Assembly: GCF_030644365.1 (NCBI RefSeq)
Contig: NZ_CP130058.1
Coordinates: forward strand, 186,001 to 250,000
Length of the DNA: 64,000 bases
DNA from: Schaalia sp. HMT-172
Lineage (GTDB): Bacteria; Actinomycetota; Actinomycetes; Actinomycetales; Actinomycetaceae
Reading direction: 5' to 3'
Shown one piece after another: positions 32,903 to 41,317 of the stretch (its first letter is position 1; each line of letters opens with the position of its first letter). The notes beneath the pieces are model-generated. The model was not told the origin of the DNA. It saw only the letters and a list, made by a program, of their open reading frames with translations, and made no database searches. Both the position numbers and the translations under genes were made by a program.

Positions 32903-33322
32903 ATGTCAGCAGAGATTGCAACAGGTATTACTGACGACCCCCTCGACTCGAGCTCGCTGATCGATAGCGCACGCCGAGATACGTGTGGTGCCGTGGCGTC
33001 GTTCATCGGCGTCGTGCGCAACCACGACGGGGGAGAGAGCGTGGACGCGATCGAGTATTCGTCGCATCCTTCCTCGGCGCAGATATTGCGCGACATCGTC
33101 GCGGAGTTTAAGGATCGTCCCGGGGTGCATCGTATCGTCGCGTGGCACCGGGTGGGCCGCCTGGAGATCGGTGAGGATGCGATGGTGGTGGCGGTTGCCG
33201 CCGAGCATCGCGCACAGGCTTTCCGCGCTGTGGAGGGCATTGTTGAGGACGTGAAGGCGAAGCTCCCGATCTGGAAGAAGCAGGAATTGACTGACGGTTC
33301 GCACAACTGGTCGGGTCTGTGA
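32903..33322 (+). CDS. moaE: molybdopterin synthase catalytic subunit
   Basis: This 139-residue large subunit of MPT synthase has GAVASFIGVVRNHDGGESV (substrate loop), IEYSSHPSSAQ, HRVGRLEIGEDAMVVAVAAEHR and the catalytic-lysine segment VKAKLPIWKKQ. It acts with the thiocarboxylated MoaD, here supplied by the C-terminus of the preceding regulator fusion. CTGGAGGATCC precedes the ATG. It ends 1 nt before moeB begins, so the two are coupled. Confidence 0.96.
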   Translation: MSAEIATGITDDPLDSSSLIDSARRDTCGAVASFIGVVRNHDGGESVDAIEYSSHPSSAQILRDIVAEFKDRPGVHRIVAWHRVGRLEIGEDAMVVAVAAEHRAQAFRAVEGIVEDVKAKLPIWKKQELTDGSHNWSGL

Positions 33323-33323
33323 G

Positions 33324-34148
33324 ATGACGATCGGCGATCCTTATTCGCGTGAGGCGGCCGTCTCGGGCCGCAGCGTGGCGCTCCCGCTGATCAATGCGCC
33401 CGTCCCGTACGAGGCCGGGGATCCTGCGCTGGAGCGTTTCCGTCGCAATTGGCTGGTCTCCGGCATTGGCCAGGCGGGTCAGGCCCGCCTGGCCGCGGCG
33501 CGCGTGCTCGTCGTTGGCGCGGGCGGCCTTGGCTCGCCCGTCCTGCTGTACCTGACGGCTGCGGGCGTCGGGACGATCGGCATCTGCGACTCCGACGTGG
33601 TCGATACGTCGAACCTGCAGCGCCAGCTCCTGCACGGCGAGGCCGACGTGGGGGATCCGAAGCCTGATTCGGCGGTGCGTCACCTGAGCGCCCTCAATTC
33701 CGGCGTGCGCTTCGAGCGATACGGGCACGTGACCCGAGAGTGGCTGGAGGAGCACGGACGCGAGTGGGACCTGATCGTCGAGTGCACGGATAGCTTCGAT
33801 GCGAAGTACCTGGTGGCGGACTATTGCGCGGACTCAGGCGTCCCGTTGGTGTGGGGCACGGTCGTGTCGATGACCTTCCAGGTGAGCGTGTTCTGGTCTG
33901 CGGCGCCGGCCCCCGTGCCTTCGCTGACGTTGCGGAGCCTGCACCCGGTCAAGCCTGCTCCCGGGACGACCCCGGCCTCGCCGGAGGTTGGCGTGCTCGG
34001 TCCCGTGGTCGGTCAGGCGGGCACCGCGATGGCGACGGAGGCCATCAAGCTGCTGGTGGGCTTCGGCGAGCCGTTGATCGGCCGCGTCCTGACGGTGGAC
34101 GCGGCGACGCAGCGCGCCGACGTGCTGACCTTCGCGCCGTGGGACTGA
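33324..34148 (+). CDS. moeB: MoeB/ThiF-family adenylyltransferase (MoaD activation)
   Basis: This 274-residue E1-like enzyme adenylylates the MoaD C-terminus. Motifs are VLVVGAGGLGSPVLLYLTAAGVGTIGICD (nucleotide-binding), DTSNLQRQLLHGEADVG with the catalytic arginine, and LIVECTDSFDAKYLVADYC. Around residue 205, where many homologues have a cysteine before GVLGP, this protein has ASPEVGVLGP. The paired CxxC zinc motifs of E. coli MoeB are also absent. Such zinc-free ThiF members exist, so it is probably still active. It has no rhodanese domain. The mobA-like gene starts within its last codons. Confidence 0.9.
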   Translation: MTIGDPYSREAAVSGRSVALPLINAPVPYEAGDPALERFRRNWLVSGIGQAGQARLAAARVLVVGAGGLGSPVLLYLTAAGVGTIGICDSDVVDTSNLQRQLLHGEADVGDPKPDSAVRHLSALNSGVRFERYGHVTREWLEEHGREWDLIVECTDSFDAKYLVADYCADSGVPLVWGTVVSMTFQVSVFWSAAPAPVPSLTLRSLHPVKPAPGTTPASPEVGVLGPVVGQAGTAMATEAIKLLVGFGEPLIGRVLTVDAATQRADVLTFAPWD

Positions 34149-34777
34149 TCCCCGTGGGCGGGGGAGGGCCGCGCCCCGACCTGGCCGCGATCATCGTGGG
34201 CGGCGGCGGGGGAGAGCGCCTGGGCGGCGTGTCGAAGCCGGACCTCGTGTTCGGCGGCGTGCGCTTGATCGACCGTGTGTGCGGGGCCCTGCTGGAGGCG
34301 TGCGGCGCGGGGTGTGTGGCCGTCGTCCCGCCCGCCGTGCGTGTCCCCGATGGCGTCTTGCGTACCCTGGAGGATCCGCCGGGCGGCGGCCCGCTCGCAG
34401 GGATCGACGCTGGTCTGGCGGCCCTCGGTGCCCCCGCCGACGTGTGGGTCGTTGTCGTGTCGGTGGACTGTCCGGGCATCGTCGACGTCCTGGCGGCGCT
34501 GCTCGACGAGCCGCTGGGCGATCGGTGCGAGGGGCGCATCCTGCGCGGCGGCGTGCCCGAGCCCTTCGATCAGTACCTGATGGGCGTCTATCGCGTCGGT
34601 GCGCTGCGCCGCGTCATCGACGAGGCCGTGGCGCGGCGGGGGAACGTGCGCGGCATGGGGGTGCGGCGGGTGCTGCGCGCCCTCGCGCTCGAGCGGGTGG
34701 ACGTGAGCGCCGACGTGTGCAGGGACGTCGATACGCCCGAGGATGTGGCGTGGTGGGGTGCTCGCCTTTCCTCATGA
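34139..34777 (+). CDS. MobA-like molybdenum cofactor nucleotidyltransferase
   Basis: This 212-residue NTP-transferase-like protein has the sugar-nucleotide-transferase opening LAAIIVGGGGGERLGGVSKPDL (GG...RLGG..KP motif). It also has VVVVSVDCPGIVDVL, where MobA has its metal-binding aspartate, and a C-terminal DVDTPEDV motif. It is most likely MobA, which attaches GMP to molybdopterin to give the MGD form needed by NarG. MobB is not present. GTG at 34139 overlaps moeB by 10 nt; GTG at 34154 is the alternative. Neither has a clear Shine-Dalgarno, suggesting coupled re-initiation. The G-rich loop is longer than usual. Confidence 0.8.
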   Translation: MGLIPVGGGGPRPDLAAIIVGGGGGERLGGVSKPDLVFGGVRLIDRVCGALLEACGAGCVAVVPPAVRVPDGVLRTLEDPPGGGPLAGIDAGLAALGAPADVWVVVVSVDCPGIVDVLAALLDEPLGDRCEGRILRGGVPEPFDQYLMGVYRVGALRRVIDEAVARRGNVRGMGVRRVLRALALERVDVSADVCRDVDTPEDVAWWGARLSS

Positions 34778-34852
34778 TTTGTCGGTAATGCCTTGATGGG
34801 TATAGATTGAAACGGTAAGTGTCTAGTTTCCTCATCCTATCGAGGTGCACGC

Positions 34853-36910
34853 ATGAATCTTCGCCATGGGCTCCTGTGGCAACGGCTCGGACTGACCGTA
34901 TTGTCAGGAATCCTTGTTGCATCTATTGCTCCTGCTACTGCTGCCGCTCCGACAAGCGGTCAGGAATCGCACGGCGACGTCGCATCCGTCGACCTCGACC
35001 TGTCAAGGACGGATGCCGAGGCGGCCGGCCCTACCGCCTCGCAGGATCGCGCGGCCTCGGACGGCGCTGCCGCCTCCGACTCCATCGACGCCGCCGATTC
35101 CGCCGACGGTGCCACGGCCTCGTCCGAGGAGGAGAGCGCCGACGGCGTCGACGCGCAGATCTACACCTTCCCCGGAACGGGCGGCCCCACCCGCATCCAC
35201 GTCCTGACGACCACGGGTTCCGCGGACGCCATCCTGCTCGAATCGCGCGGCGTCTTCGCCATGATCGACGGCGCCGAGGGTGTCGGTGCCCCCGACGGCA
35301 CCGACCCGCGTTACCCCAAGCGCGAGGGAATCGTCGACGCGTCGTTCGGAGACACCGACTGGGTGCTCGGCTACATGGCCAACCACGGCGTCACCTCCTC
35401 CAACCTCGCGTTCTACCTGGGCACCCACGCCCACTCCGACCACATCGACAACGCGGACGAGATCATCAGGAAGTTCCACCCGAAAGTCATTCTCAGCCCC
35501 GAGTACTCCGACGAGTGGATCACGGACAAGTCCCGCCTGTGGGACAACCAGTGGATCTACGACAACATGATGGCGGCCGCGCGATGGGCGCAAGGCGCGT
35601 ACGGCGCGTCGATCGTGCAGAACATCAACGACTACAACACCCACATCACGCTGGGCGACATGGATGTTCAGATCATCCCCACCGACCCCGCCGAAAATTA
35701 CAAGCGGACCGGTGTGCGCGACGCGAACCTCATCGCGTACACCGCGAAGGTGAGCGCCTTCGGGCACTCCGCGTACCTGGCCGCCGACCTCGAAGCTGGC
35801 GGCGGCTACGAGGACCGCATCGCCCCGATCGTCGGCCACGTCGACATGCTCAAAGCTGGTCACCATGGCCTGCCGACCTCGAACACGGAATCATTCCTGA
35901 GCGCCCTGTCCCCATCGGTCATCGTCCAGACGGGTCCCGAATGGTATTCGCCCGATCGGCTCACGGCCTCCGTCGTTGACGGAACGACCGTGTGGGCACC
36001 CATGAATCAACTCTGGTCCTCCGGGCATATCTCGTCACTCATCGCGACCTTCGCGCCGTCGGGCATCTCCTACAACGATATCTCCGGCGCCTCGTGGGGC
36101 CACGAATACGGCGGTCGCACCCCGCGCGCCTGGTGGTTCGCGGGCGGGAGGCCCGCCGCCAAGACCGGCTGGTGGAAGGGTCTCAGCGGTCACTGGTACT
36201 ACTTTGCGGGCAAGCCCTCCGCCGAGGCCTCGGCGTGGATCAATGACGGCGGCCAGTGGTACTGGATGGACGCCACCGGAGCCATGATGACAGGGTGGAT
36301 CTACGACGGTAAGGCCTGGTATTACCTGGATTCCGCCGGGCACCCCTCGGGCAGTGGCTGGAGTTTCATCGACGGCTCGTGGTATTACCTGAGCGGCGGG
36401 CGCGTCGCCCTCGGGTGGCTCTACGACTCCGGCTCCTGGTATTACCTGGACGCGAGAACCGGCGCGATGGCCACCGGATGGACCCAGGTCGATGGTCAGT
36501 GGTATTTCCTGCGTTCCTCGGGTGCGATGGTCACCGGTTGGCTGAACGGCGGGAGCGCCTGGTACTACCTGGGCGGCAGTGGCGCCATGGCCACCGGCTG
36601 GCTCTACGACGGCGGCTCCTGGTACTACCTCGACCCGATGACCGGCGCGATGGCGACCGGCTGGGTGCAGGTGGACGGCAAGTGGTACTACCTGCGGTCC
36701 TCGGGTGCGATGGTCACCGGCTGGCTGAACGGCGGGAGCACCTGGTACTACCTGGACGGCAGCGGTGCCATGGCCACCGGCTGGCTCCTGGATCATGGGG
36801 CTTGGTACTACCTGGGTGACACGGGAGCCATGGTCACCGGCACGCGCGAGGTCGACGGTCGATCCTCCACCTTCGCCTCGTCTGGGCGCTGGGTCGGCTA
36901 CGCCTCCTGA
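34853..36910 (+). CDS. secreted Pce/CbpE-like metallo-beta-lactamase-fold hydrolase with cell-wall-binding repeats
   Basis: This 685-residue exported protein has a signal peptide at residues 1-32 (to ATAAAPTSG) and a Ser/Asp-rich linker to about 100. A metallo-beta-lactamase domain follows (about 105-385) with zinc motif THAHSDH and GHHG. The C-terminal half has about a dozen 20-residue aromatic repeats of the type GWxxxGxxWYYLxxSGAMxTG (choline-binding/CW_binding family). Segments such as FAMIDGAEGVGAPDGTDPRY, KREGI, SRLWDN, VQNI and LGDMDVQI line up with my recollection of pneumococcal Pce (CbpE), a teichoic-acid phosphorylcholine esterase. That suggests phosphorylcholine-bearing cell-wall polymers here (inference). 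It is monocistronic with A+T-rich upstream DNA. Confidence 0.85.
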   Translation: MNLRHGLLWQRLGLTVLSGILVASIAPATAAAPTSGQESHGDVASVDLDLSRTDAEAAGPTASQDRAASDGAAASDSIDAADSADGATASSEEESADGVDAQIYTFPGTGGPTRIHVLTTTGSADAILLESRGVFAMIDGAEGVGAPDGTDPRYPKREGIVDASFGDTDWVLGYMANHGVTSSNLAFYLGTHAHSDHIDNADEIIRKFHPKVILSPEYSDEWITDKSRLWDNQWIYDNMMAAARWAQGAYGASIVQNINDYNTHITLGDMDVQIIPTDPAENYKRTGVRDANLIAYTAKVSAFGHSAYLAADLEAGGGYEDRIAPIVGHVDMLKAGHHGLPTSNTESFLSALSPSVIVQTGPEWYSPDRLTASVVDGTTVWAPMNQLWSSGHISSLIATFAPSGISYNDISGASWGHEYGGRTPRAWWFAGGRPAAKTGWWKGLSGHWYYFAGKPSAEASAWINDGGQWYWMDATGAMMTGWIYDGKAWYYLDSAGHPSGSGWSFIDGSWYYLSGGRVALGWLYDSGSWYYLDARTGAMATGWTQVDGQWYFLRSSGAMVTGWLNGGSAWYYLGGSGAMATGWLYDGGSWYYLDPMTGAMATGWVQVDGKWYYLRSSGAMVTGWLNGGSTWYYLDGSGAMATGWLLDHGAWYYLGDTGAMVTGTREVDGRSSTFASSGRWVGYAS

Positions 36911-36936
36911 CCGAGGAGCCGGCGACCATCCTCACA

Positions 36937-36977
36937 AAGCGCCGCCCGCCGCGTATCGACGCAGGTGGGCGGCGCTT
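36937..36977. terminator. bidirectional hairpin after the Pce-like gene
   Basis: AAGCGCCGCCC (36937-36947) pairs with GGGCGGCGCTT (36967-36977), an 11-bp perfect stem with a 19-nt loop, 27 bp after the stop. A short TT follows. Confidence 0.7.
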
Positions 36978-37164
36978 GTCGGTTGTACTGTGGGGTAACC
37001 ATTCCTGCGCGAAAGGCCTCCCATGACGGCCCCTCGGGCAACCGCTACTACTTCAACGGCTCCGTCTCGGCCGTGGCGTGCGCGGCCTCGTGCTTGACCC
37101 GGCTGAGACCTCGTGTGGCTCCCCACGCCCCTCCGGCATGGTTCCCCACGCGCCTCCGGCATGG

Positions 37165-37297
37165 TTCCCCACAAATGTCGCATGCAATTTCTATGTCAAC
37201 CTTTCAAACTTTGAAATCGCATCGTTGAGATTCTGCGGTTTTCTCGATGCCTTATAAAAGTAAGGTAACCCAAATTGCATGCGACATTATTATGGGG
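37165..37297. repeat. family-A palindromic element, copy A4
   Basis: The left arm GTCGCATGCAATT (37177-37189) matches the right arm AATTGCATGCGAC (37273-37285) exactly. TTCCCCACAAAT precedes and ATTATTATGGGG follows. The interior keeps TTGAAATCGCATCGTTGAG and TAAGGTAACCCAAATT, relatives of A2. A 22-bp tandem repeat (CGCCTCCGGCATGGTTCCCC type) abuts the left end. It lies between convergent genes. Confidence 0.85.
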
Positions 37298-37306
37298 AGG
37301 AGGGGG

Positions 37307-37819
37307 TCAGCGGGGCTCGTCGAGCTGGTGGAAGATTGCGCCCAACAGAGGGGTGACCACCTCGAGAGTGTCGAGCGCGCCGCCGCGCGAACCCGGTGAG
37401 GAGATGATGAGCGCGCCCGAGGAGTCGCGCGCGGTCACGCCGACGACCTCGCGGGACAGGCCTGACAGGGGGGTGTTGGTCAGGCCGTGGGCGCGGATCT
37501 GCTCGGCGATGCCGGGGATTTCGACCTCGATGAGGGAACGGACCACCTCGGGCGCGTAGTTGCCCACGCCGAAGCCCGAGCCGCCCAGGACCAGGACGAA
37601 ACGGGCGCCGGCCTCGAGCGCGTCGCGGATCTCCGTCTCGAGGATGTCGGCGCTTTCGGGAATCGCGGCCATCGTCACCTGGCCCAGGCCCGCCGCGGTC
37701 AACGCGCCGACGCACGCGGGGGTCGCCCGGTCCTCCTTCGTGCCGCGCTGCACGCGGTCCGAATAAGCGATGATGTGGGCGTTGATCTGGCCGAGGTCGT
37801 AGTCGACGGGCTTGGGCAT
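37307..37819 (-). CDS. second MoaB/Mog-like molybdopterin-binding protein
   Basis: This 170-residue protein has the same fold as the 15.3-kb moaB but is divergent. The MPT loop reads VLVLGGSGFGVGNYAPEVV instead of the usual TTGGTG. LSGLSREVVGVTARDSSGALIISSPGSRGG is well conserved. N-terminal NAHIIAYSDRVQRGTKEDRA replaces the usual TVSD segment. It is transcribed toward the Pce-like gene and divergently from modA. It could be the dedicated Mog (adenylyltransferase) or a MoaB-like accessory; the altered loop makes the former less certain. Confidence 0.8.
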   Translation of the reverse strand: MPKPVDYDLGQINAHIIAYSDRVQRGTKEDRATPACVGALTAAGLGQVTMAAIPESADILETEIRDALEAGARFVLVLGGSGFGVGNYAPEVVRSLIEVEIPGIAEQIRAHGLTNTPLSGLSREVVGVTARDSSGALIISSPGSRGGALDTLEVVTPLLGAIFHQLDEPR

Positions 37820-38153
37820 GGGATCCTCCGTGTGTCTGCGGTGAGTACAAATGTGATCCTAGTCCCGCGGGTGCGGGTGCGAGTGGTCAAAGAGGTGAGG
37901 AATTAGTGCTCGCACCATCCGAGGTAAATGCTCGGGTGTGCGTGAGGTGCGCGCCTGGTGGGCGCTCGCCGGTCCCCCTGAAAGCAGCAAGCGCCCATTT
38001 AGTATGGACGTCTCCAGGTTAATTGAGGGGCCTGTTTATCCCAATATGCGGCCGCTTGTGGGCGCTCGCGACATGCTCGCTCCGGCCTGTTGCCCACCGT
38101 CGCTCCTCTTGTTAGATTAAGCACGTTCGATCCCCTCTCAAAAGGAGATGCCC
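37820..38153. promoter_or_regulatory. divergent intergenic region, mog-like / modA
   Basis: This 334-bp gap holds the promoters of both genes. TGGGCGCTCGC occurs twice (near 37958 and 38057), and AGCGCCCA near 37990 is inverted relative to them. A+T-rich GTTAATTGAGG lies at about 38019. No classical ModE palindrome was recognised. AAAGGAG at 38141-38147 is the modA ribosome site. Confidence 0.4.
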
Positions 38154-38951
38154 GTGCGCTCCCTACGCCTCCTCCCCGTCCTGGGCGCCGCCGCCCTTGC
38201 CCTGGCCGCCTGCTCGGGCGGCGCCCCCACCCCCGAGGCCACGGCCTCGTCCGACGATTCCCAGGTGCCCGACCGCGAGATCGTCCTCAACGTCTACGCC
38301 GCCGCCTCCCTGACCGAAACCTTCAGCGAGCTCGAAACCGACTTCGAGGACGCCAACCCCGAGGTCGACGTCCGCATCAACTACGCGGGCTCCCAAGACC
38401 TGGTCACCCAGCTCGGTGAGGGCGCGGACGTCGACGTCCTGGCCACCGCCAACGAATCCACCATGAAGAAGGCTGCCGACGCCTCCCAGGTCGACGAGCA
38501 GACCATCTTCGTTACCAACACCCTGACCCTCATCACGACGCCCGGCAACCCTGCGGGCGTCACCGGCCTCGACTCCTCGCTCGACGGCGTCAAGCTGGTC
38601 ATTTGCGCGCCCGAGGTTCCCTGCGGCAAGCTCACCAAGACCCTGACGGAGAAGCTCGGCGTGACCCTGCACCCCGTCTCCGAGGAGCAGTCCGTCACCG
38701 ACGTGCGCGGCAAGGTCTCCTCCGGCCAGGCCGACGCCGGCATCGTCTACAAGACCGACGCCCTCGCCGAAGGCGACGCCGTCGACACCGTCGCCATCGC
38801 GGGCGCCGACGAGGCCGTCAACAAATACCCGATCGCCCTGGTGAGCGCCTCCACCAAGAAGGAGTACGGCCAAAAGTGGATCGACCTGGTCCTCTCGACC
38901 GAAGGACAGGCCATCCTCGCAGAGGCCGGATTCACGCCCGCCGCGAAGTAA
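38154..38951 (+). CDS. modA: molybdate-binding lipoprotein
   Basis: This 265-residue molybdate/tungstate-binding protein has a lipobox LAAC near residue 19, then VYAAASLTETFSELE with the oxyanion-binding AAASL. SQDLVTQLGEGADVDVLATAN and VLAxx-type TTPGNPAG follow, then the hinge SGQADAGIVYKTDA. An ATG at 38148 abuts AAAGGAG directly; GTG at 38154 has 6-nt spacing and is preferred. It lies 9 bp before the modBC fusion. It supplies molybdate for the cofactor used by NarG. Confidence 0.94.
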   Translation: MRSLRLLPVLGAAALALAACSGGAPTPEATASSDDSQVPDREIVLNVYAAASLTETFSELETDFEDANPEVDVRINYAGSQDLVTQLGEGADVDVLATANESTMKKAADASQVDEQTIFVTNTLTLITTPGNPAGVTGLDSSLDGVKLVICAPEVPCGKLTKTLTEKLGVTLHPVSEEQSVTDVRGKVSSGQADAGIVYKTDALAEGDAVDTVAIAGADEAVNKYPIALVSASTKKEYGQKWIDLVLSTEGQAILAEAGFTPAAK

Positions 38952-38960
38952 CATCGACCC

Positions 38961-41150
38961 GTGACGTCGCGGAAGACACCAGCCGTCAGCCCCCTGCCCA
39001 TCTGGGCGGGGGGCCTCGGCGCGCTCGCCCTGTGCTTCCTGCTCCTGCCCCTCGCCTTCATGCTGGGGCGTGTCAACTGGGCCACCCTGAGCGCCACGCT
39101 CGCCACCGACGAGGCCTCCGCCGCCCTCGCCCTCTCCCTGCGCACCTGCGCCGTGGCCCTCGGCGTTGACCTCGTCCTCGGAGTCCCGGCGGCCCTCCTC
39201 CTCTCCCGCTCGTGGAGGGGCGTGCGCGCCGCCCGCATCCTCGTCGCACTGCCCCTCTCGCTGCCGCCCGTCGTCGCCGGCATCGCACTCCTCGCGGCCT
39301 TCGGCAGGCGCTCGACGTTGGGCGCTCTGCTGAGCGGCGCCGGCCTCGACATCGCGTTCACGACGACCGCGGTCATCATCGCGCAAGTTTTCGTCTCCCT
39401 GCCCTTCCTGATCGTCACCCTCGAATCCGCGCTGCGCTCCCGCGAACAGGGACTCGACGAGATGGCCTCCTCCCTGGGTGCCTCGCCCTCGCGCGTCTTC
39501 TGGCAGATCACCCTGCCCACGGTCCTGCCCGGCCTCGGGCGCGGCGCGGCGCTCGCGCTGGCCCGCTGCCTCGGCGAATTCGGCGCCACCCTGACCTTCG
39601 CGGGCTCCATGCAGGGCGTCACCCGCACGATGCCCCTTCAGATCTACCTGGCCCGCGAGTCCGACGCGGACCTGGCCCTCGCGCTCGGCGTCGTCCTTCT
39701 CGGCGTCGCCGCGCTCGTCGTCGCGCTCACCGAAACACCGTGGGGGCGTGCTGTCTCGTTCCTGCGCGCGCGCCTGTCATCGACGAGGCCGGGGCGCGGC
39801 CCTGCGCCCGGGGTTGCCTTAGGTGCTCGCGCCGCGGGATTAGCGGCGGCTGATCCCGGATGCGGCCTCGACGCCTCGGATGACGATGCTGCGGGCGTGG
39901 CGGGTGCTGCCGTCCACGTTGCCGGGACCGTGACTGAGCGCTGCTGGGCGGCGGACGCGCGGCTGCGCCCAGGCCTCGTGACGGCCGTCGTCGGCCACAA
40001 CGGCGCCGGAAAGTCCACCCTCGCTCAGGTGATCGCCGGGACCCTGCGCGTGGATGGCGGGGCCGTGAGCATCGGGGAGCGAGTCGTCGACGACGCCGCC
40101 ACCTTCGTGCCCGCGCGCAGGCGAAGTGTCGCCATGGTCTCTCAGGCCCCGCGCATCTTCACCCACATGAGCGTGGTTGCCAACGTCGCGTTCCCGTTGC
40201 GCGCGCGCGGCGTCGGGCGAGCTGAGGCCCGGGCCGCGGCTCTCGAGCAGCTGCGGGCCGTGGGCATCGAGGACCTGGCATACCGGCGAGCCTCCGATCT
40301 GTCCGGCGGCCAGGCCGCGCGCGTCGCCATCGCTCGGGCGCTCGTCTTCCGGCCCGAGGTGCTCATTCTCGACGAACCCACGGCTGCCCTCGACGTCGAG
40401 GCGACCGCCCAGGTTTCCGCCGTCCTGCGCCAGCGCCTGATGGGCGCGGGGATCACGACCCTGCTCGTTTCCCACGACATCGCCGAGGTCCTGGCCCTCG
40501 CCTCCCACATGATCGTCATGGGGGAGGGTCGCGTCGTCGAGGAGGGCTCGCCCGCCCGCGTGCTCGCCTCGCCCGCCTCCGTGTTCGCCGCGCGCCTGGC
40601 CGGCCTCAACATCGTCACCGGCCCCGCCGTCGTCCGCCGCGGCCTGGTGGGCGTGCGCGTCGGTGAGGGAGCGCTGTGGGCGGCCGCGGACTCGCCCGAG
40701 AGTGAGACCGAGACCGCGCGTGCTGGCCGTGAAGGCGCTGACGCCGCGCCTGGCGCGGATGCTGGGGGTGCGCCTGGCGGCGGCAGCAGCTCTGGTGTTG
40801 GCGGCGCTGACGCCGCGCCTGGCGCGGATGCTGGCAGCCCCGAACCCCTTCCCGCCAGCCCCGCCGGTGAACCCGCTCGCGTCGCGCTGACCTTCCCGCC
40901 CGAGGCCGTTGCCCTCTCCCGCGAGGAATCCCACGCCTCGCCGCGCAGCGTCCTGCCCGGCGTTGTTGCGGGCGTCGACCTCGACGGCTCCCTCGTGAGC
41001 GTGCGCGTCGCGCTCGCGGGGGGAGTCTCGGTGAGCGCCCGCGTCACCGCCTCCGGGTGGGCCGACCTAGGCCTCGGCGTTGGTGATTCCCTCTGGGTGA
41101 GCGTCAAGGCCACCCAGGTCCGGGCGATTCGCGTCGCGGCGGGCTCGTGA
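38961..41150 (+). CDS. modBC: fused molybdate ABC transporter permease-ATPase (ModB-ModC)
   Basis: This 729-residue single-chain transporter half has residues 1-275 as ModB (five to six TM helices; EAA motif EMASSLGASPSRVFWQITLP). A 50-60-residue Gly/Ala/Arg-rich linker (SSTRPGRGPAPG) follows, then ModC with Walker A GHNGAGKST (~346), signature LSGGQAARVAIARAL (~447) and Walker B VLILDEPTAALD. A duplicated low-complexity insert (GADAAPGADAG twice, 23-codon period) precedes a C-terminal TOBE/Mop domain (VAGVDLDGSLVSVRVALAGG). The linker DNA contains the exact dispersed 12-mer (39783-39794). GTG start, no introns of stop codons, so the fusion is expressed as one protein. Confidence 0.93.
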   Translation: MTSRKTPAVSPLPIWAGGLGALALCFLLLPLAFMLGRVNWATLSATLATDEASAALALSLRTCAVALGVDLVLGVPAALLLSRSWRGVRAARILVALPLSLPPVVAGIALLAAFGRRSTLGALLSGAGLDIAFTTTAVIIAQVFVSLPFLIVTLESALRSREQGLDEMASSLGASPSRVFWQITLPTVLPGLGRGAALALARCLGEFGATLTFAGSMQGVTRTMPLQIYLARESDADLALALGVVLLGVAALVVALTETPWGRAVSFLRARLSSTRPGRGPAPGVALGARAAGLAAADPGCGLDASDDDAAGVAGAAVHVAGTVTERCWAADARLRPGLVTAVVGHNGAGKSTLAQVIAGTLRVDGGAVSIGERVVDDAATFVPARRRSVAMVSQAPRIFTHMSVVANVAFPLRARGVGRAEARAAALEQLRAVGIEDLAYRRASDLSGGQAARVAIARALVFRPEVLILDEPTAALDVEATAQVSAVLRQRLMGAGITTLLVSHDIAEVLALASHMIVMGEGRVVEEGSPARVLASPASVFAARLAGLNIVTGPAVVRRGLVGVRVGEGALWAAADSPESETETARAGREGADAAPGADAGGAPGGGSSSGVGGADAAPGADAGSPEPLPASPAGEPARVALTFPPEAVALSREESHASPRSVLPGVVAGVDLDGSLVSVRVALAGGVSVSARVTASGWADLGLGVGDSLWVSVKATQVRAIRVAAGS

Positions 41151-41196
41151 ACGGCGCGTGTGCCTCAGGCTTGCGGATGCGCGGGGCCTCGTGGCG

Positions 41197-41280
41197 CTGG
41201 TGTGCCGAAGATGCGCGAGGCCATGGCGAGGCCATGGCGAGGCAGGCGGGCAGCGCCGCGCTGGCGAGACGAGGACGGGG
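41197..41280. repeat. left copy of ~83-bp direct repeat flanking the AbiEii-like cassette
   Basis: It reads CTGGTGTGCCGAAGATGCGC and continues through repeated GGCGAGGCCAT units to GCGCTGGCGAGACGAGG. The same sequence with small indels is at 42462-42543. The end shows ACGAGGACGGGG, one base from the 12-mer. Confidence 0.85.
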
Positions 41281-41317
41281 TGGGGCTTCATTCGGAGGAT
41301 GCCGTGCTGTTTTGTGG

